Origin: Nostoc paludosum FACHB-159
GTDB lineage: Bacteria > Cyanobacteriota > Cyanobacteriia > Cyanobacteriales > Nostocaceae
NCBI RefSeq assembly: GCF_014698835.1
Contig: NZ_JACJTU010000001.1
Span: forward strand, 372,001 to 436,000
Direction of reading: 5' to 3'
Length of the DNA: 64,000 nt
A program made the position numbers and the translations under genes. Under the pieces are notes generated by a model, which saw only the letters and a list, made by a program, of their open reading frames with translations, did not search any database and had not been told where the DNA came from. The first letter of the stretch is position 1; each line of letters starts with the position of its first letter. Positions 1 through 7,621 of the stretch are shown here, in pieces.

Positions 1-181
1 AACAGGTTTGAAATTTAAATCGAGTGGCTTATACGAAAACGAACATGTCGCTTTTATCAACCCAAAAAACTCTCGAATTATTGCCATCACAATATCCAAA
101 ACTGGTTACGGCAATAATGACGCTATTTACGAGAGAGCATATCAGCAGGTAATTAACTCGTTCACCTTACTAAATAGATAG
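1..181 (+). CDS. 3' end of an unknown gene (partial, runs off the left edge)
   Basis: An open frame (frame 2) runs from the window edge to a TAG at 179-181 and gives 59 residues. The tail contains NPKNSRIIAITISKTGYG and ends in SFTLLNR. The composition looks like a normal folded protein with an alternating beta pattern, and codon use resembles the neighbours. I do not recognise the family. No start is visible, so the gene begins upstream of the window. It is followed by repeat-rich non-coding DNA before pqqA, so it is unlikely to be part of the PQQ operon. Confidence 0.6.
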   Translation, partial: TGLKFKSSGLYENEHVAFINPKNSRIIAITISKTGYGNNDAIYERAYQQVINSFTLLNR

Positions 182-567
182 ATATAGGAGTCCGATTTCA
201 GTTATGAAAAAATCTAAGTATTTGTAGGGTGTGTTATGGCGTAGCCTAACGCACCTAAATCTAAGTATTTGTAGGGTGTGTTATGGCGTAGCCTAACGCA
301 CCTAAATCGTTAACTGGTGCGTTAGCCTTTGGCGTAACGCACCCTACGTGTATTTCAGAAATCAAATATGAGTTATATAGATGATATTACTGTTACGCCC
401 GATAAAAATTTAATAAAATAACAGTAAAAATACTGTGTGCTTCTTGTGTAACACAGTTTAGTCTATAGCAAACAGATTTGGAACCAGCAAATTAAAACAA
501 ATAGTAAGTAAAATTACTAAAATTAATTGTAGGCCAAATCAAAAATTGATTTTAATAGGTGTTCCTA
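182..567. other. Non-coding leader between the unknown gene and pqqA
   Basis: No gene is seen. The left part holds the 47-bp tandem duplication and hairpin described separately (214-346). The right part (about 360-555) is AT-rich and is the probable promoter region of the pqq cluster; I could not assign -35/-10 boxes with confidence. A possible ribosome binding site, AGGTG at 557-561, sits just before the ATG at 568. Confidence 0.5.
214..346. repeat. 47-bp tandem duplication plus inverted third arm (MITE-like hairpin)
   Basis: Positions 214-260 and 261-307 are identical 47-bp copies containing GTAGGGTGTGTTATGGCGTA. The stretch 315-346 is an approximate reverse complement of the same motif (it ends CGTAACGCACCCTAC). 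Transcribed, the unit would fold into a long hairpin. GTAGGGTG...CACCCTAC palindromes are a common dispersed type in cyanobacterial genomes. Confidence 0.8.
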
Positions 568-759
568 ATGATTCGCGAAACCAACGATCGCTCTATGCAA
601 GAGCAAGACAGCAATAGCTCACAATTAAGTGAGGATGTCTCTGCTAGAACCTCATTTCTTCCTCCAAATATTAAGTCAGCCATTGATTGGGAAAAACCAG
701 ATTTTGATGAGCTTGACTTGTGTATGGAAATTACGACATACATCCTCAATGGGCAATAA
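568..759 (+). CDS. pqqA: PQQ precursor peptide PqqA, N-terminally extended
   Basis: PqqA is the ribosomal precursor of pyrroloquinoline quinone; PqqE links a conserved Glu to a conserved Tyr in it. From the ATG at 568 the product is 63 residues. Its last 24 residues match the classical peptide: WEKPDFDELDL, then MEITTYILN, giving the pair E54 and Y58 in the required E-x-x-x-Y spacing. Classical PqqA is only about 22-29 residues, so roughly 40 residues here are extra, hydrophilic and Ser/Gln/Glu-rich. A GTG at 559 is an alternative start, but ATG 568 has AGGTG at good spacing. It lies immediately upstream of pqqB in the same direction, which supports the call. Confidence 0.88.
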   Translation: MIRETNDRSMQEQDSNSSQLSEDVSARTSFLPPNIKSAIDWEKPDFDELDLCMEITTYILNGQ

Positions 760-814
760 TAGTCAAAACTAAGCCTAATTGCTCAATGAAAACCTCTACC
801 TGCTTTTTGTTTTT

Positions 815-1720
815 ATGTTCCTAAAAATTCTTGGTACTGCCGCAGGTGGCGGTTTTCCTCAATGGAATTGTAACTGTCCCAATTGCCAAGCAGTCCGCAC
901 AAGTCGCGCAGGTGTCAATTGGCTCAACCAGTCATCAATTGCGGTGAGGAAAAACAATCAGCCTTGGTTTTTGGTCAATGCCTCCCCAGATATACGTCCG
1001 CAGTTAGAGAAATTACGGGAAGGACAACCATCTACAATTCGGTCAAGCCCCATCGCTGGTGTTCTGTTAACTGATGCAGAGATTGACCATACTACTGGAC
1101 TGGTTATCCTGAGAGAATCTACGGAAAAACTCCGCGTCTACGGTACTCAAACAGTACGTATGGCTCTGACAGAGGGTTATCCCCTGCTGTCTACGTTAGC
1201 CAGCTATTGTGGTGTGGAATGGTCTGTACTCGAACCTCATGTACCTATAAACCTGGGGTTAAATGGTGCAGATGGTTTGGAGGTGGAAGTTTTTCCACTA
1301 GCAGCTAAACCACCAAAATATATGCGCGACAAGGCAAATTTAGATGGAGTTTGGGTTATCGGTTTAACATTTCGCGATCGCACAACTGGCAAAGTTGCTA
1401 CTTATGCTCCAGGTTTAGCCGAACTTGACGAAAAAATCCTAGAGCGATTTGAGTCTAGTGACTGCATTTTAGTAGATGGCACTTGCTGGCAGAATGACGA
1501 GTTATTGGCTTTAGGAATATCAAAGCTACAAGCCCGCGATATGGGACACTTACCCTTGAACGTTAGTTTAAAAAGTCTTGCTAATTTGAGCCGTCCCCGG
1601 AAAATTCTCGTTCACATCAACAACACAAACCCAATCCTTTTACCTGATTCAGAAGAACGCAAAATTGTTGAAGCCGCAGGAATAGAAGTTGGCTACGATG
1701 GCTTGACCATCGAATTGTAA
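815..1720 (+). CDS. pqqB: PQQ biosynthesis protein PqqB (metallo-hydrolase fold)
   Basis: PqqB is a cytoplasmic metallo-beta-lactamase-fold protein of PQQ synthesis, implicated in hydroxylating the Glu-Tyr intermediate. The protein opens with the family hallmark FLKILGTAAGGGFPQWNC and the Cys cluster CNCPNC, then has the metal-site segment LLTDAEIDHTTGL and, later, DGTCW and MGHLPL. I chose the ATG at 815 (302 residues, the usual family length); the frame is open back to a TTG at 779, but the extra 12 hydrophobic residues are not typical. It is 55 bp after pqqA and 21 bp before pqqC, consistent with an operon. Confidence 0.95.
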   Translation: MFLKILGTAAGGGFPQWNCNCPNCQAVRTSRAGVNWLNQSSIAVRKNNQPWFLVNASPDIRPQLEKLREGQPSTIRSSPIAGVLLTDAEIDHTTGLVILRESTEKLRVYGTQTVRMALTEGYPLLSTLASYCGVEWSVLEPHVPINLGLNGADGLEVEVFPLAAKPPKYMRDKANLDGVWVIGLTFRDRTTGKVATYAPGLAELDEKILERFESSDCILVDGTCWQNDELLALGISKLQARDMGHLPLNVSLKSLANLSRPRKILVHINNTNPILLPDSEERKIVEAAGIEVGYDGLTIEL

Positions 1721-1741
1721 TTTTGAGGTGCAAGAAAAAGC

Positions 1742-2461
1742 GTGTTGGAATTAGTTAAAGAACCTCTCCCTTGGACTCAGACAGAACTAGAGGCAGTATT
1801 GCGATCGCAACATCGCCGCTATCATCATCTGCATCCATTTCATGCGAGGATGAACAGCGGTGATTTAACGCCAACAGAAGTCCGACGCTGGGTAGCAAAT
1901 AGATTTTACTATCAAAAAAGTATTCCCCTGAAAGATGCTGCAATCTTGTCAAACTGTCCTGATTTAGAAGTGCGACGCGAATGGATTCAACGCATCATCG
2001 ATCATGACGGTCAAGGCGACAGTCAAGGCGGTATTGAAGCATGGTTAAGACTCGGTAAAGCTGTAGGATTGTCTCGTCAGGAACTCTTAGAAGACCAACA
2101 CGTTCTCCCAGGAGTTCAATATGCTGTGGATGCCTACGTTAACTTTTGTCGCACTCGACCCTGGATTGAGGCGGTGGCTGCATCCCTAACCGAACTATTT
2201 GGCCCCGATGCAATTCGAGTCCGCTTAGCTGCATTAGAAGAGCATTACCCCTGGATCGATCCTGCCGGATTTGACTACTTCCGGGCGCGTCTTTACCAAG
2301 CCCCCAGAGATGCCCAATATGCCCTCAAGCAAGTCCTCAAACACTGTCGGACTCGTGAATCTCAGGAGAAAGCAGTACAAGCTTTAGTATTCAAGTGCAA
2401 TTTATTGTGGAGCCAGTTAGAGGCGATCGAACGGGGCGATACTAGACCTCAAGAGGGGTAG
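1742..2461 (+). CDS. pqqC: Pyrroloquinoline-quinone synthase PqqC
   Basis: PqqC is the cofactor-free oxidase that closes the rings and oxidises the last intermediate to PQQ. The 239-residue product is all-helical with family segments LHPFHARMNSGDLTP, WVANRFYYQKSIPLKDAAI and DHDGQGDSQGG, which carry the His/Tyr/Arg residues of the active site, plus the C-terminal FKCNLLWSQLEAIE. Start is GTG at 1742 (a TTG follows directly at 1745); no ATG fits. It follows pqqB closely. The stop is at once followed by a palindromic tandem-repeat element that separates it from pqqD. Confidence 0.95.
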   Translation: MLELVKEPLPWTQTELEAVLRSQHRRYHHLHPFHARMNSGDLTPTEVRRWVANRFYYQKSIPLKDAAILSNCPDLEVRREWIQRIIDHDGQGDSQGGIEAWLRLGKAVGLSRQELLEDQHVLPGVQYAVDAYVNFCRTRPWIEAVAASLTELFGPDAIRVRLAALEEHYPWIDPAGFDYFRARLYQAPRDAQYALKQVLKHCRTRESQEKAVQALVFKCNLLWSQLEAIERGDTRPQEG

Positions 2462-2595
2462 GGACTGGGGGGGTGATGGGGAGAGGGGGGAGTGTGGGGA
2501 GTGTGGGGAGTGTGGGGAGTGTGGGGGGAAAGATTTCTTCCCCATCCTCCCACACCTCCGTATGCCCAATGCCCAACACATTAATTACGAATTAA
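2462..2595. repeat. Composite palindromic repeat, copy A (nonamer array - core - heptamers)
   Basis: The gap between pqqC and pqqD starts with G-rich runs, then tandem GTGGGGAGT nonamers (about 2490-2526), a palindromic core GGAAAGATTTCTTCC (2527-2541) and a C-rich arm ATCCTCCCACACCTCC, then two CCCAATG-type heptamers. Copy B at 4090-4300 is the same structure in reverse orientation, so copies A and B flank pqqD-pqqE. There is no Shine-Dalgarno sequence before pqqD. Confidence 0.85.
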
Positions 2596-2883
2596 ATGAG
2601 TACTATAGAAAATCATGCTCGACCGCGGTTAGTTCGTGGTGTGCGTTTACGCTGGGATGACGTGAGAAAGCAGCATTGGCTCCTGGTTCCAGAAGGGGCA
2701 CTACAATTAAACTCAACAGCAGCGGCAATTCTGGCACTTTGTAATGGCGAGCGGACTCTAAATGCGATCGCGACAGAGTTAGAAAAACACTACCAGGGCG
2801 AAAACCTGCTAGAGGACGTGCGCCATCTACTCTCTCGAATTAGCAAACGAGGACTATTAATTGTAGAAGGCAATAGGCAATAG
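2596..2883 (+). CDS. pqqD: PQQ peptide chaperone PqqD
   Basis: PqqD is a small RiPP-recognition protein that binds PqqA and presents it to PqqE. The 95-residue product has the family pattern RPRLVRGVRLRWDDVRKQHW, LLVPEGALQLNSTAAAIL and CNGERTL, a winged-helix-like fold. It is encoded between pqqC and pqqE as in classical clusters and is a separate gene, not fused to PqqC. The start ATG at 2596 gives the usual length. The last residues, EGNRQ, and the TAG stop come from a dispersed repeat (GGCAATAGGCAACAGGC) that runs past the stop, so the ancestral C-terminus may have been altered. Confidence 0.95.
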   Translation: MSTIENHARPRLVRGVRLRWDDVRKQHWLLVPEGALQLNSTAAAILALCNGERTLNAIATELEKHYQGENLLEDVRHLLSRISKRGLLIVEGNRQ

Positions 2884-2970
2884 GCAACAGGCAGGAGGTA
2901 AAAGTCAATTTATCAGGAGATTTTACTCCTTGATTAATTACGAATTACGAATTACGAATTACGAATTAGT
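2884..2970. repeat. Repeats filling the pqqD-pqqE spacer
   Basis: From the pqqD stop the DNA continues as GGCAACAGGC, then a short hairpin (GGAG..CTCC around 2916-2929), then about four ATTACGA heptamers (2937-2967) that reach to 3 bp before the pqqE ATG. The heptamer is the reverse complement of the TAATTCG array behind hepA. It leaves no recognisable ribosome binding site for pqqE. Confidence 0.75.
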
Positions 2971-4089
2971 ATGACAAGACCTTTAAGCTTAATTGCAGAA
3001 TTAACGTATCGCTGCCCACTGCGTTGTCCGTACTGCTCCAATCCGCTTAATTATGGTGATAACCAGTATCGTCAAGAACTTTCTACCGAGGATTGGTTGC
3101 GAGTAATTCACCAAGCCTCAAACTTGGGTGTGTTACAGCTTGGCTTGACCGGCGGCGAACCACTGCTACGAAAAGACCTAGAATTATTTGTGGCAGCAGC
3201 AGCCAAAGCCGAACTATATACCACTTTGATTACTGCTGCTACCCTGTTAACTCCACAACGAGCTACACAGTTGCGTGATGCCGGACTCGATCACGTACAA
3301 ATTAGTATCCAAGATAGTCGTGCTGCTGAGTCAGACTATATTGCTGGAACTCCCTGCTTTCAGCAAAAACTAGAAGCAGCAAAATTAGTAAAAGATTTAG
3401 GTTTCCCGCTGACACTTAATTTTGTTTTGCATCGGCAAAACCTAGACAGAATTGAGGAGATTTTAGAACTATGTGAGGTTTTAAAAGCAGACCGAGTTGA
3501 ATTAGCGAACACTCAGTATTATGGCTGGGCATATCGCAACCGTGATGTTTTACTACCCACCCGCGAACAGCTAAAACGAGCAGATGCCGCAGTAGCAGCC
3601 GCTAGAGAGCGTAACATCTGCCCAATGGGCATCTTATACGTGCTTCCAGACTATTATGAAGATTATCCCAAAGCATGTATGGGTGGCTGGGGTCATCTAG
3701 CTCTAGTTGTCGCTCCCAATGGCGATGTGTTACCTTGTCAAGCCGCCACTTCTATTCCAGAACTAGAATTTGCTAACGTCCGCAACCATTCACTAGATTG
3801 GATTTGGTTTGAATCACCTGCTTTTAATCGCTTCCGGGGCACAGAATGGATGCCTGAGCCTTGCCAAAGTTGCGATCGCCGCCAGGTTGATTTCGGTGGT
3901 TGCCGTTGCCAAGCCTTACTTCTGACTAATAATGCTACTGCCACCGATCCTGTGTGCCATCTGTCACCACACCATCACTTGATTACCACAGCCACAAAAC
4001 AAGCAAATCAGGAAAACTTGGATTTCCCCTCATCTTTGGTTTATCGCTCCATCCCAAAGTCTCAATTCACAGCAGGCAACAGGCAATAG
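2971..4089 (+). CDS. pqqE: PqqA peptide cyclase PqqE (radical SAM/SPASM)
   Basis: PqqE uses S-adenosylmethionine and iron-sulphur clusters to form the Glu-Tyr carbon-carbon bond in PqqA. The radical SAM motif is C15-x3-C19-x2-C22 (CPLRCPYC), followed by GLTGGEPLLRKDL. The C-terminal SPASM region carries further Cys: KACMGGWGH, VLPCQAA, EPCQSCDRR, GGCRCQ and VCH, suited to auxiliary clusters. At 372 residues it is normal length. The last 25 or so residues after HHHLITTA are not typical and end AGNRQ within a dispersed repeat, as in PqqD. It is the last gene of the cluster; no peptidase (PqqF/G) gene follows. Confidence 0.95.
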   Translation: MTRPLSLIAELTYRCPLRCPYCSNPLNYGDNQYRQELSTEDWLRVIHQASNLGVLQLGLTGGEPLLRKDLELFVAAAAKAELYTTLITAATLLTPQRATQLRDAGLDHVQISIQDSRAAESDYIAGTPCFQQKLEAAKLVKDLGFPLTLNFVLHRQNLDRIEEILELCEVLKADRVELANTQYYGWAYRNRDVLLPTREQLKRADAAVAAARERNICPMGILYVLPDYYEDYPKACMGGWGHLALVVAPNGDVLPCQAATSIPELEFANVRNHSLDWIWFESPAFNRFRGTEWMPEPCQSCDRRQVDFGGCRCQALLLTNNATATDPVCHLSPHHHLITTATKQANQENLDFPSSLVYRSIPKSQFTAGNRQ

Positions 4090-4300
4090 GCTGGAACTGG
4101 GCATGGGGCATGGGGCATTGGGCATGGGGCATTGGGCATGGGGAGGTGTGGGAGGATGGGGAAGAAATCTTTCCCCCCACACTCCCCACACTCCCCACAC
4201 TTCCCACACTCCCCTCTCTTCCCACACTCCCCACACTCCCCACACTTCCCACACTCCCCTCTCTTCCCACACTCCCCACACTCCCCCATCTCCCCATGCC
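4090..4300. repeat. Composite palindromic repeat, copy B, with a 45-bp higher-order period
   Basis: Reading left to right: GGCATGGGGCATT-type heptamers (4100-4140), the inverted core GGGGAAGAAATCTTTCCCC (about 4158-4176), then tandem CACACTCCC nonamers to about 4290. The nonamers form a higher-order block of five variants (three CACACTCCC-like, one CACACTTCC, one CTCTCTTCC; 45 bp) repeated twice. Order is the reverse of copies A and C. Long open frames on both strands here are artefacts of stop-free repeats. Confidence 0.88.
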
Positions 4301-4672
4301 CTATTCCCCTCCGTCCACAAGAGATTTAACTGCATGTAGTAATTGCTGTTTAGTAAAAGGTTTAGCTAAATAAACATCTGCACCTTGTCGCATTCCCCAA
4401 ATTCTGTCAATCGGCTGATTTTTAGAACTACAAATAATAATAGGTACTTTTTTAGTTGCTGGATTTCTTTTCAGTTGGCGACAAAATTCAAACCCGCTAA
4501 CTTCTGGCATTACCACATCAGTAATTATGGCATCTGGCTGGTGATTAATAGCTTTACTCATACCATCTTTGGCATCGTAAGCTTTAATCACCGTATGTCC
4601 GCTTTCTCTTAAAAAACTATTGATTAACTCCAACACAGAAGGAGTATCTTCCACAACTAAAACTTTGGCCAT
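4301..4672 (-). CDS. CheY-like single-domain response regulator (PilH/PixH type)
   Basis: The 123-residue protein is a lone receiver domain. The acidic pocket is VVEDTPS, the phospho-acceptor Asp lies in AIITDVVMPEVSG, the switch region is IIICSSKN, and the conserved Lys is in LAKPF. Such regulators act in chemotaxis-like pathways that control type IV pili and phototaxis. It lies 39 bp downstream of the PatA-like gene, the order seen for PixG-PixH in Synechocystis. The CheW, MCP and CheA genes that normally follow are absent; repeat copy B abuts its 3' end. Start is the ATG at 4672. Confidence 0.88.
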   Translation of the reverse strand: MAKVLVVEDTPSVLELINSFLRESGHTVIKAYDAKDGMSKAINHQPDAIITDVVMPEVSGFEFCRQLKRNPATKKVPIIICSSKNQPIDRIWGMRQGADVYLAKPFTKQQLLHAVKSLVDGGE

Positions 4673-4711
4673 ATTTATTCCTACTAGTTAAAACTCCGTA
4701 TATTCATGAAT

Positions 4712-6085
4712 TTAAGTTAAATGCATGAAAACTATCTTCAGTAAATCTGCACGAGTAAATGGTTTCGTTAGATATCCAGATGCCCCGACTAATCTCGCTT
4801 TTACTTTGTCTACAATTCCTTTGTTACCAGTGACAAAGATAATGGGAGTCTGTTTAAACATTGAATTATTACGTATAATTCTACACAATTCATAACCGTC
4901 AATTCCTGCCATGTTTAGATCCAACAAAATTAAGTCCGGTTTGTGCCTGATAATTGACAAAACGGCTTTTAATGGATCGTTGATAGTGACTACAGAAAAA
5001 TTTTCATTTTCTAAAAAATGGCTAATTTCTTTGAGAATTGTCGGACTATCATCTACAGAAACAATTTTGTGGACTTTTTGTGCAGTTACAGTAGCGGCGG
5101 TTACTCTTTCGGAAGCAGAATTTATGTTATTTGATATTGTTGGTTCTTGAAAGTTCGCTTTTGGAGGAGTGGAAATTTGTGGTAATTGTTCAACAGTACC
5201 GATATTCTCTTGGGCTATATCTAGAGAAGTATTGACTTCTTCTTTAGTATCAAATAAATCTGTAGTCAATTTTTGTGAAAGCGATTTTTCTTCAAATATT
5301 TTTGGTAATTTATCAAATGGTGGATCTGGTTCATGTAAGATAATTCCGCCTTGAATGATGTAAGGGTATAATTGTCGAGCCAGTTTAATTTCATCCTGAT
5401 TTAAAATTGCAGCCAAATGACAAATACTAAAACCCTTCATCCAGTTAGTTAAATTCGGCTGGAGGTTTGGTAAATCTTTTTGCTCAAATTGGTTGTTAGC
5501 CAAGAGATATGGACGTTGATATGGAGAAGAAATTTGCGGCGCAAAGGACTGCCAACTCTCTAATCTTGCTTGGCAACGTTCTAAAATTTTTTCTATATCG
5601 AACCTGCAAATTTTTGGCATTCTACTAAAAGGTTCAGTTAATTCATAACTACCTTCTTTGATGAGCAAAAATGATTCAATCACTTCTTTGACTAGTTCTT
5701 GAATCAATGCTGCTGCTTGGGTAGAATGTAGATGTTGTTGACTAACGAGCCAGTATATAGCTTGGTATTCAGGAGGCTGGCTTCTCAATTGAGTGTCATG
5801 TTCTGTTAACTGACTGTGTGAGTCAGGTTCAAACATCAAACGAACTTGAACGCGAACCTCGTTGGTAAGTAGTGGAATTTGATGGCCCAAGCGACGCAAA
5901 TGACGTTCTAGTCGGTCGAAGGGTTCTACCGAATGGGTGGCGTAAGTTATTTTGCCTTGTTCTAAGTAAATCGACCACGAAACTGAGTTACTTACTGCTT
6001 GTAAACAAGTAGTGTCGGAGCAATTAGATAACTGTCTTAACAAATTTAAAGGACGTAGTTTGGCGAACACACCTGAATTATTCAT
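4712..6085 (-). CDS. PatA/PixG-like response regulator with PATAN domain
   Basis: The N-terminal third matches the PATAN region: RPLNLLRQLSNCSDTTCLQA and VSWSIYLEQGKITYATH resemble PatA and PixG. The middle is helical and poorly conserved. The C-terminus is a receiver domain with VSVDDSP, the phospho-acceptor Asp in LILLDLNMAGIDG, IFVTGN and LTKPF. From the ATG at 6085 it has 457 residues, longer than PatA (about 380), mainly from a linker around residues 260-335. An in-frame TTG lies at 6115. PatA governs heterocyst pattern and PixG governs phototaxis; the pairing with a CheY-like gene favours the PixG side. Confidence 0.85.
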   Translation of the reverse strand: MNNSGVFAKLRPLNLLRQLSNCSDTTCLQAVSNSVSWSIYLEQGKITYATHSVEPFDRLERHLRRLGHQIPLLTNEVRVQVRLMFEPDSHSQLTEHDTQLRSQPPEYQAIYWLVSQQHLHSTQAAALIQELVKEVIESFLLIKEGSYELTEPFSRMPKICRFDIEKILERCQARLESWQSFAPQISSPYQRPYLLANNQFEQKDLPNLQPNLTNWMKGFSICHLAAILNQDEIKLARQLYPYIIQGGIILHEPDPPFDKLPKIFEEKSLSQKLTTDLFDTKEEVNTSLDIAQENIGTVEQLPQISTPPKANFQEPTISNNINSASERVTAATVTAQKVHKIVSVDDSPTILKEISHFLENENFSVVTINDPLKAVLSIIRHKPDLILLDLNMAGIDGYELCRIIRNNSMFKQTPIIFVTGNKGIVDKVKARLVGASGYLTKPFTRADLLKIVFMHLT

Positions 6086-6909
6086 ACTTTTTCTACTTTT
6101 TTGCGGAATCAGCAACCTAACATTTGTAAATTACAAATATCAGCGATGAAGTATTTTCTTCTTTGTAATATTTCTTTATGCAGAAATTATTTATTTCAAA
6201 TATGTAAATATATTAAAATTTATAAATTCTAATATATTTAGTTGTATTTTATACGTTTTATGGAGGTTTGAAAAATAAATAGTTGTGTTTAATTATGTAG
6301 ACTATGCACTAAACAACTTCTCTTTGATTATGTTTCCAGCTTTGTTTTAACTGAGGTAGGTACAAATAAACAAATGTAAAGACCAATTGTAAATAGAATA
6401 TCAGTACATGTTGACCATTTTTAACTTGACTTACTACTGATAAATCTTGACTCAAGACCGCAATCATCTACATCTTTAGTTATGCTAGTTCCCTTGTGAG
6501 GTAAATTGGATTAGAAGTTTTCACAATTACACAGACACACTTGTAAAGTAACCGAACTTAATTATGCTTAATTACTTTTATATTAAGAAAGGATTGTCCT
6601 ACATAAAATCTTTAAAAACTTATGTAGGAAATTCTACGTATTTATTGTACTGTAGGTTTGATAGATATAAATTTTTGGTAGATACACTACAACAGGGAAT
6701 GCTGAGTTTTGAGAAACTCTTTTTTGCAAAACTAGACGCCGCTGAATCTCTCCTGAAATATGTAGAGAAGTTGGTGAAAATAATTTGTTTGATGACAATT
6801 AGGCCATCTACCACTAGATACTATATCTGTAGTCGCGTCAGTGACTAGCAAACATATACATTGAAAACAGGAAAATAAAACTTTGGATTTTAACATAACA
6901 CAAAAAGTT
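6086..6909. other. Long AT-rich intergenic region between divergent genes
   Basis: About 820 bp separates the PatA-like gene (leftward) from the TerY-like gene (rightward), so it must hold both promoters. It is AT-rich, with no repeat array and no convincing gene. A 94-codon frame at 6564-6848 has atypical composition and no ribosome binding site, and I do not call it. A TTG at 6883 is an alternative start for the downstream gene. Confidence 0.5.
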
Positions 6910-7584
6910 ATGCATGACACATTAAGACTTGATGAAGTTGTAGAATTTGCAGAGAACCCAGAACCGCGTTGTCCGTGTGTCCTCTTACTAGATACATCCG
7001 GCTCGATGCAAGGAGATCCCATTGAGGCTTTGAATCAGGGTTTACTCAGTTTAAAGGATGAATTAATCAAAAATCCCTTGGCAGCTAGACGAGTGGAAGT
7101 GGCGATCGTCACTTTTGACAGTAATATTAATGTAGTACAAGACTTTGTAACCGCCGATCAATTCAATCCGCCGATTTTAACAGCTCAGGGATTGACGACG
7201 ATGGGTGCGGGAATTCATAAAGCTTTAGATATCATTCAAGAGAGAAAGTCTCAGTATCGTGCCAATGGGATTGCTTACTACCGTCCTTGGGTATTTATGA
7301 TTACCGACGGAGAACCCCAAGGTGAGTTAGATCGTGAAGTAGAGCAAGCAGCCCAGCGCTTACAAGGTGATGAAGCCAGTAAGCGAGTAGCATTTTTTAC
7401 TGTTGGGGTAGAAAATGCGAATATGACGCGCTTAAGTCAAATAGCTGTGCGTACTCCACTGAAACTCAAAGGGCTAAACTTTATCGAGATGTTTGTTTGG
7501 CTCTCAGCTAGTATGTCAGCTGTTTCGCATTCTCAGGTGGACGAACAGGTAGCACTACCGCCAATAGGTTGGGGGACTGTTTAA
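6910..7584 (+). CDS. TerY-like von Willebrand factor A domain protein
   Basis: This 224-residue protein is a single VWA domain with an intact metal site: DTSGSM at residues 28-33, the Thr in GLTTMGAGIHKAL, and MITDGEPQ. VWA domains of this type bind metal and partner proteins. TerY-like proteins occur in a conserved trio with a PP2C phosphatase and a kinase, and that trio is present here in order (7622 and 8459 genes), 37 and 54 bp apart. The trio is described from genomic surveys of tellurite-resistance-associated stress systems; its exact role is not settled. I prefer ATG 6910 to TTG 6883. Confidence 0.85.
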   Translation: MHDTLRLDEVVEFAENPEPRCPCVLLLDTSGSMQGDPIEALNQGLLSLKDELIKNPLAARRVEVAIVTFDSNINVVQDFVTADQFNPPILTAQGLTTMGAGIHKALDIIQERKSQYRANGIAYYRPWVFMITDGEPQGELDREVEQAAQRLQGDEASKRVAFFTVGVENANMTRLSQIAVRTPLKLKGLNFIEMFVWLSASMSAVSHSQVDEQVALPPIGWGTV

Positions 7585-7621
7585 TTACAAAGGTGGCAGC
7601 TAGCTGTTGGAACAAAATCTT

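Noticed and set aside
3954..4373. Several overlapping long open frames on both strands over 3954-4373
   Set aside because: They consist of translated CACACTCCC and GGGCATT tandem units, have no stops because of unit composition, and resemble no protein.
6564..6848. 94-codon open frame between the PatA-like and TerY-like genes
   Set aside because: AT-driven composition, no ribosome binding site, no recognisable domain, and it sits in a promoter region.
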